Origin: Arabidopsis thaliana
Taxonomy: Eukaryota > Streptophyta > Magnoliopsida > Brassicales > Brassicaceae
Reading direction: 5' to 3'
DNA: 64,000 nucleotides
Assembly: GCF_000001735.4 (NCBI RefSeq)
Contig: NC_003070.9
Coordinates: 4,340,001-4,404,000, forward strand
The first letter of the stretch is position 1, and every line of letters starts with the position of its first letter. The position numbers and the translations under genes are program-made. The notes beneath the pieces are model-generated. The model did no database searches. It had not been told where the DNA came from and saw nothing but the letters and a program-made list of their open reading frames with translations. This document shows positions 57,918-64,000 of the stretch, piece after piece.

Positions 57918-58107
57918 CTACACAAGAAGAACAAAATCAAGTTTCAAAAATGAGTACTTTGAACAGCGTGAATTTCGGACACAACACTACGAATTTTGGT
58001 TTCAAGTGAAGTAAAGATCGAAACTTTTGAATAAACGATTACGATGAACAGATTGAATCCATTATGCAGAGAGATTGAAATCGAGCAAGCAAAACGTAAG
58101 CTCGTAC
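57918..58107 (-). other. Probable 5' UTR intron of eRF1-2
   Basis: A 190-bp intron would run from a GTACGAG donor (exon end 58108) to a pyrimidine-rich acceptor ending TTCTTGTGTAG (exon start 57917), about 58 bp before the eRF1-2 ATG. Both sites are good and the interval is AT-rich. This is inference from splice-site appearance only. Confidence 0.5.
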
Positions 58108-58158
58108 CTCTTTTTCTCTCTCCTCCGGCGGCCTCTCTCCTCCCAGAATTGACTGGCC

Positions 58159-58263
58159 TAGGGTTTTCCCCAAATTCTAACTCCCAACCCAATCACGTGA
58201 TACTCACGTGGCAAACCACATGGAAAGCGAGCTAATGGGCTTTATCTTAACTCAAAAGGCCCA
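58159..58263 (-). promoter_or_regulatory. Telo-box and site II elements upstream of eRF1-2
   Basis: Minus strand: a telo-box AAACCCTA (58159-58166) and a TGGGCC (58258-58263), with an ATGGGCT-like element on the plus strand near 58234-58241. Two CACGTG-containing G-boxes (around 58194-58209) sit between. The set resembles promoters of plant ribosomal-protein and translation-factor genes. Confidence 0.55.
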
Positions 58264-58587
58264 ATTACGTGAAAAGTGGAACTGGCTGTAGTCTACATTA
58301 CCAAGACGCCTTCAAACTGCGTGCCGTTTATTGGTTTGCCTCATAGATTCAAAATAAATAAATGAGAGTTAAATGTTAACAATGGGATGTATATTATTAT
58401 CCTTCTCATCAGATGAATCTAAAAGAAATGGCTCAAGATTCTTCATGAGGTTTCTTTTCCTCTCCTACTGTACATTAGAAACAGAGCATCGACAGAAATG
58501 AAGAAGATGATGGATCATTGCCCTCATTATTAAGGCAACAAAATAAAATAAACATTACAAAAAAAAAAAGTTTATCGATTGATTTAT

Positions 58588-61500
58588 TCATATGATGTTT
58601 GGATTTGGATCGTTTCGATGAGAATCCGCAAAATCTCTCACTAATCGCTTCAATGTTCGACCGTGTTTCCCTTGCATATGTCCTCCTGAACTGTTATTGC
58701 TTCCAAAATTGCAGCTTTTGTTCTCAAGATAATCGATCCCTGCACCTCCTAGAGCTTCTGACCATTCCCTCACTATGCTTTCTGCTTCTCCTTGCTTTAG
58801 ATACTCGCTCGGAAGTGCCCAAACCTGAATACAAACAAACAAAAAAAAGCCATTAGAATAAACAACACAGAGGCGGAGTTTGGTGTTGATGTGATCACAA
58901 GAGAAAGAGAGAAACCGCTGAGTTTAGCCATCCTTGGAGAGATTTCCAACACAACATTCCTTTCCATGAAGTCCTCTCACATAAACTGCAGATTGCAGCT
59001 AATTGTTGCAGTATCGTTGAACACTTATGGACCTAAAACAAAAACAGAATCAAATATCATAATCCATCAACTACTTTTTGAGAGATCTTACTCAAAAATC
59101 TTACCCTTGACATAGCTGCAACTCCAAGTAGAGCATAGACCAGATTAGACAAAAGTCCCTCTCCACAGTGAGATACGACCTGGACAGAGACCACGCTGAA
59201 TGATCCATCTGATATGCTATTCACGGTTTCGATCATGGAAGAAAGTGAAACCTCCAAGAAACCTATAAAGTTCGAAAACATTGTGTTAAGTATGCTTATA
59301 ACCAAAAATTAATGCTGTTTTCGTTTGTAAACCACTGCAACCTTACCTGATAAGTATGACATTGCAGCTAAAGCAGCGCCTCTGTGCATAGCTGTACAAC
59401 ATATAGCCGCTTTGTGGAAAGAAATTTCAAGAAGTGTTCCAGAAGTACCCAACAACTCCTGTTTGATCAATATAAATTCACCCCAAGACTCCTTAAGAAA
59501 TTATGAACTGAAAGTTATACTTTAACAAGCAAAGAGTGGTTGCAAACCTTATGACAACTACGGATAAGTGCTGATGCGAAATTCACATACGCTTCCACCA
59601 AATCGGGTTCTTGGTCGCATATATATGAAGAATTTATGCCCATCAGTGATGATGCTTGAGTAAATCTTTCAAACGTAGTGATAAATAAGGACCCATATTC
59701 CTCCTTATGACAAAATTCTTCGGCGATTACACAGGCTGTGATAACAAGTTCGTGAAAAGGTGAAGTTCAGACAACTGGCTGGTCAATAAACTAAGTTTGG
59801 GAAATAATTTATCCAAGCTCGCCAATAAAAACTGTGACAAATGAATCAACGCTAGCATCTCAAAAGATTTTTCTCCAAAAGTGGAGCCTGTACCTGAATT
59901 AAGAAACCCTCACCTGTTCTTATGTAACATTCTTGGCTTTGGAATGACAGAAAGTTTCTCGATAGACAATCCAGTACACTAGGTAGTAACAGCATAAAGT
60001 GCTCACCTGTGAATAATGCAAATTTTCACATGTTAGTGAAACCTGCCTACTGTGCGAAAACAAGAAATTTTCACAGGTGTAAAGGACGCTTTGGAATAAA
60101 GAAATGTTCCAGGCTAATAAAGGCACAACGAGTCGAATGTAGCGGAATAAAATAGGGAGATGAGAAGTTTGAAACCTGACGACTGAACTGCCACTGAAAG
60201 AGCACGGCATGCTGCTGCAGCTAAACTACCACTCTCCATGTGTTCAGACCTAAATAGCTTCTCCAAAATGGGCCAGAAAACAGTCAACAAAGAAAGGATT
60301 GGACCATCTGCCACAGGAACAGATGGCAGAGACGTTGCAAGGTGACTGAATACAGTTCCTATCCTGATTCATGAAACGAGTGAAGAGCAAAGTCATCAAT
60401 ATGATATTCTTCCCAAATTTGAGTACACCTCAAAAGAAAACTACCAGAGAGTGCAAGCTACTAAAGACCATGGATTGATCAGAGTCATTAAATCTATTTT
60501 GCGCCCGGTTACCAGAAAAATATATATAACACAAAATTATGACAATGTTATTTATAGATGTCTTGAAGTCCGGACGCAGCAAAAAGTTCACCAAAAAGCT
60601 CCTAGATTACATCGCAATTAAGCAGGATAGAAAATAGATCAGTCACAGAAGCAGACCTGTAAAGACCTCTTGTAACAGAGCTCAGCATTCGTGTATAAGT
60701 GGCTGGACTTTGTCTACCAGAAGACTCAGCGTCTTCATCTACCTAAAACCACAAAGGTATTAGTCCAAATCTATCTCAGAAGTGCATCAAGGCACGGAAA
60801 CATTAGAAAATAATCCCAGAAAGAAAAAGATCATCTTCCAGGTATCATTTCTGTACTATCTATTTATTTTTCTAGTTACTAGCTGAGATATTGATGAATA
60901 CTGGCCTCAGAGAAGTATGTGGACAATTAGCTGATTATTTTTTCATTAATGCAGAGCAAAAGCAAAGAGCTACTTGTACAAGAAAAAGAATGAGAAGGAG
61001 AACCTTGAAGAATAACTCTTTCTAACTGAACAATATAAACACTTACAAGTTTCGAAAGAACTCCATAACTTGACGAAAGCAATTGAGTTAATAATTTATT
61101 TTGTAGCTCTTTATTAGCAACAGAGCCAAGGATCACAGTGATAGCGGTAATGACTTCTTCTTCATCTTCCAAGGTCAAATCCCACTGCTCCAAACACTAA
61201 GAAAAGTAAAAAATATATATAAATATAATGATTCAGGATATAATTTCAGCGTAATTTGAAGTTTGCTTTGACAGTTAAAAAAAGGGTCTGATTAAGCTGA
61301 TACCTCTCCTATCCACATTAAGATATCTAAATTCGATGTTTCCTGGATTACAGCAGGAGCATCCTCACAAATTTTACGCAGAGCAGAAGCACAAGCATGT
61401 GAACAAATAGGTTCGGAAATCCCTCCTGCGAGAAATAATCTGAAACCAGAAAGACCATGCAGCACTTATGTTATCAGAGAAATTGATGTTGAACATCCTT

Positions 61501-64000
61501 ACACAAGATTGAAAAATAGCATCAGAAAAAAGAAATAAATATGAACAGTTTCAAGCTAATATGCTAAAAAAATTATTGCATTATTGTGAACGGTCATTGA
61601 AGAAACTAGACTTACAGCAACGGTCTGGCGTTACTTGGAAAAACAGAGATCCATCTTGAATAGGAGCCAACAACATCTGCCAGTGATCTGTATACCTAAT
61701 AGTTGATTATTGTCAAATATTGACTGCATTTACAGTACAAGAAAATTGTTGGTGAGGCAAAGGTATGAACTGACATACAACAGATATAAACCCCTTGAGC
61801 TCGCTGGACGGCCTAACGGAAAATGCAGAAACCAATTGCATGATCAATGCAAAATCAAAGGCCTCTCCCTCTTGCAAAATAATTTCAGAAACCTGAAATG
61901 GTAGAATCCATTAATAAAGACAGGGATGAACAATAGAAACTAAAACTCCTGAAAACTGTCAAACTTAAGCTATGATTTCCAAATCTCCAAAAAAAAAAGT
62001 GATAATGGATGGATCACTAAAAGAGACAAAACAACTAACAGTAGAAAACCCATACAATGTGATCGTACCCCTCTGGGTTGTTCTGAAATCAGAAACTTAA
62101 GATGAAATAACTTGATTGGAAGAAAAGAGCTCAAAAGTGCTCACCGCAGTAAGAGCAAACAACTTCGCCTCAATCTCCCTCAAGGGCATCGAAACACTTG
62201 AAGAAGGCACACCACCAAAAAATAACTACAGGTATATCGGCAAGAAAAGGTTAAATATAACACAAGAAGGAAAAAATCATACTTCATCACAGAACAAGAA
62301 AGAGCAAAATCTACTTATCAAGCAATTTTCTAACAAAAGTACTCAAGACACCAGATGAATGCTGTTCTGTTCACGATAACTAACGTATTAGACAGTTACA
62401 GAGTGAAATCATCTCATGAGAACTGATAAGATATAGGAGAAAGAAGCTGATTTCAAGGTGACATAGTCCAATATGTTAAAATTTAGGGTAAATCCTGCCT
62501 GTGAAGTGAGAGCACACCTTACTCACAAATGTTGTAGGATGAAGTAGCTGACAAATATCTACCAAGAGCTCAAGAAGATTATTTCTAAAATGCAACAGGC
62601 CATCAGGAAGGTCAAGCCCCGGACTCTCATCACTGGAGGTAAACTCATCAACCTGAAGATAAATTGCTAAGGAATTTTAGAAGCACAAAGAAAGACCATT
62701 AGTACAATAAACAAAGCACTTGTTCAACAATTCGTGGGCTTATGAATATTTAAGAAATGACAAGCTAGGAATCCAAGATTATTTGATACAGTGAGTGGAA
62801 TGAAGTAAAAAGAAGAAAGGTAAGATGCATGAAACTGTGAATGACAAACCTAAGAGTTTCAAGAATGTGACACTGAACATATTAAAAATTAATCCACCAG
62901 AACCTTAATAGTTAACCAATCTTAACAATAAGAACTATATAAATATGAAGATTTCCAGGTTAAGAGAAAAAATATATTGAAATTTGTTTTCTTTTATTTC
63001 TAGTTCTCCAACTGATATGATAACTTCTAGATATATAAAACTGAAAGAGACATAATACATAAGAAAGTTTCCAAGATGTAACCTGAGCACGCAGCACAAG
63101 GGCATCAACTAAAGCTGAGAAAACTGGTAGAAATGTATCTTTCACACGAGTTCTGTCATTCTGTCTGTTTCCACCTAGGCTAAGTATATATGTCGCAAAA
63201 GTTGACCTAAGATAAGAAAAGATAAGATCAAGTCTGAGCTCAAAGAACAGCCAGAAAAAATCCCTCTGATAGGAGGATGGCAAGAAAGATATGAAAGTCC
63301 ATATGGGTTGTATGAGAGCTTAATAAAATACCAAAACTGTACAGTAGAGTCTGCAATCTCCCAGTCTTCACTTGGAAATGTCACACAGCTGAAAAAGTAA
63401 ATGATAGAAATAAACAAGAGTAATGTGTAAAAGATATTAATGCCCACCTAACGAAAAGTCGTGTTTGGAGAAAAAAATAAACGCATTGAGGAAAAAGAAA
63501 TTGAGCGAATCAGCTTAATATTGCACCAACGTGTGAATACTTAGACTGTGTCATATGATTAAGGCCCTAATTATTTCAAACGCCAAGTTTTGAGTTTTGC
63601 GTTTTCATGTGAAAAGAAAATTGAAAAACAACATTTTTTAAGTGCAAATATAAACCGAGAAGAATCTACTGTTTGCAAAAAGGAATTTAGGTTAGTATGC
63701 TATATGTTGCAAATTTATATGAAAAAATACACACTAAATATAAACGCACACAAGCAATCAAGGCCCAGTATTCACCTCAAAATCGCATCAGTCAAAATAA
63801 GCGCTTCAGAACTAGCTTCAACTATCAAGCATGGTGCCTGCAACATATTGCAAACCGACATGAGCCTCACAAAGAGCAACAAATAACGTAAGTAAAGAGT
63901 AATAACGTCACAGCATTGGATGTACATCCATGAGGGGATAAAGTGGAACAAGTAGTCTAGTACTCACAGCTTGTCCGATTTCAGACATCAAGCATGCCAG
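58588..64000 (-). CDS. Importin-13/transportin-3-like ARM-repeat protein, C-terminal part (AT1G12930)
   Basis: The 5' end lies beyond the right edge. Eighteen minus-strand exons are visible: 64000-63968 (cut by the window), 63837-63776, 63388-63332, 63206-63083, 62652-62518, 62225-62145, 61892-61779, 61695-61616, 61439-61304, 61196-61047, 60742-60657, 60363-60176, 60006-59914, 59735-59548, 59458-59347, 59262-59105, 59032-58916, 58824-58588. All join in frame to a stop at 58588. The exons encode helical ARM/HEAT-type repeats rich in Leu and Ala (FGAIVQ-like hydrophobic helices, e.g. [14 protein letters not shown]). The family is the karyopherin-beta class of IPO13 and TNPO3, nuclear transport receptors whose cargo includes SR splicing factors; MOS14 is the Arabidopsis relative. 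The basic C-terminal [20 protein letters not shown] end is conserved. Cargo is not inferable. Confidence 0.85.

Larger units (their letters stand above)
57860..58587. other. Spacer between eRF1-2 and the importin-like gene
   Basis: About 730 bp with the eRF1-2 leader, its intron and promoter elements, and the 3' UTR of the importin-like gene (minus). A run of about ten A lies at 58560-58569. No other gene is seen. Confidence 0.5.

Overview
The window is nuclear DNA from a flowering plant, and I recognise it as Arabidopsis thaliana, upper arm of chromosome 1, approximately loci AT1G12740 to AT1G12930. Three things show this: AT-rich intergenic DNA, short GT-AG introns of about 75-700 bp, and proteins that match known Arabidopsis products when I splice the exons by hand. 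Spliced lengths close exactly in frame for CYP87A2 (472 aa), RBL6 (307), UGE1 (351), AFB3 (577), DET3 (375), SCRM2/ICE2 (450), NUDT12 (203), GAPA-2 (399), LWD1 (346) and eRF1-2 (434). Locus names come from memory, not from a search.

Layout. 1-2.4 kb: AT-rich upstream DNA with one tRNA-derived SINE-like relic. 2.4-10.5 kb: a cytochrome P450 (CYP87A2, +), a rhomboid protease (RBL6, -) and a membrane RING-H2 E3 ligase (+), with a possible small spliced minus-strand transcript near 8.0-8.4 kb. 11.9-15.8 kb: the mitochondrial DEAD-box helicase ISE1/RH47 and an RFL-type PPR protein, both + and intronless in the CDS. 16.1-25.2 kb: three minus-strand genes, UGE1, PTD (meiotic crossover) and a chloroplast S1-domain protein. 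26.7-28.5 kb: two small + genes, a 75-aa hypothetical protein and a CYSTM protein. 28.9-30.8 kb: the auxin receptor AFB3 (-) with its miR393 site. A gene-poor 3.6 kb gap follows. 34.4-41.6 kb: an acidic CHZ-like protein (-), DET3 (V-ATPase subunit C, +), a small arabinogalactan-like protein (-) and a histidine-phosphatase-like protein (-). 42.2-49.1 kb: a local F-box/FBA family (one + gene, one - gene, one - pseudogene) with the stomatal/cold bHLH factor SCRM2 between them. 50.0-58 kb: NUDT12 (+), an AP2/ERF factor (+), GAPA-2 (-), LWD1 (-) and eRF1-2 (-). 58.6 kb to the end: the 3' eighteen exons of an importin-13/transportin-like ARM-repeat protein (-) that continues beyond the window.

The genes are not an operon or pathway cluster. 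They are ordinary, independently regulated nuclear genes. Recurrent regulatory themes are site II (TGGGCY) and telo-box elements at the translation/nuclear-protein genes (AT1G12830, eRF1-2) and long overlapping-UTR gaps between convergent pairs.

I found no convincing undescribed multi-gene system. The items most worth a second look are: a perfect snRNA-type USE plus TATA element with no recognised snRNA behind it (21.3 kb); a TATA/site II promoter heading a putative spliced short-ORF transcript (8.4 kb); an F-box pseudogene whose F-box is joined directly to its distal FBA domain (47 kb); a Ser replacing the catalytic Arg of the RHG motif in the AT1G12850 protein; and an SCRM2 intron whose retention would cut the bHLH in half.
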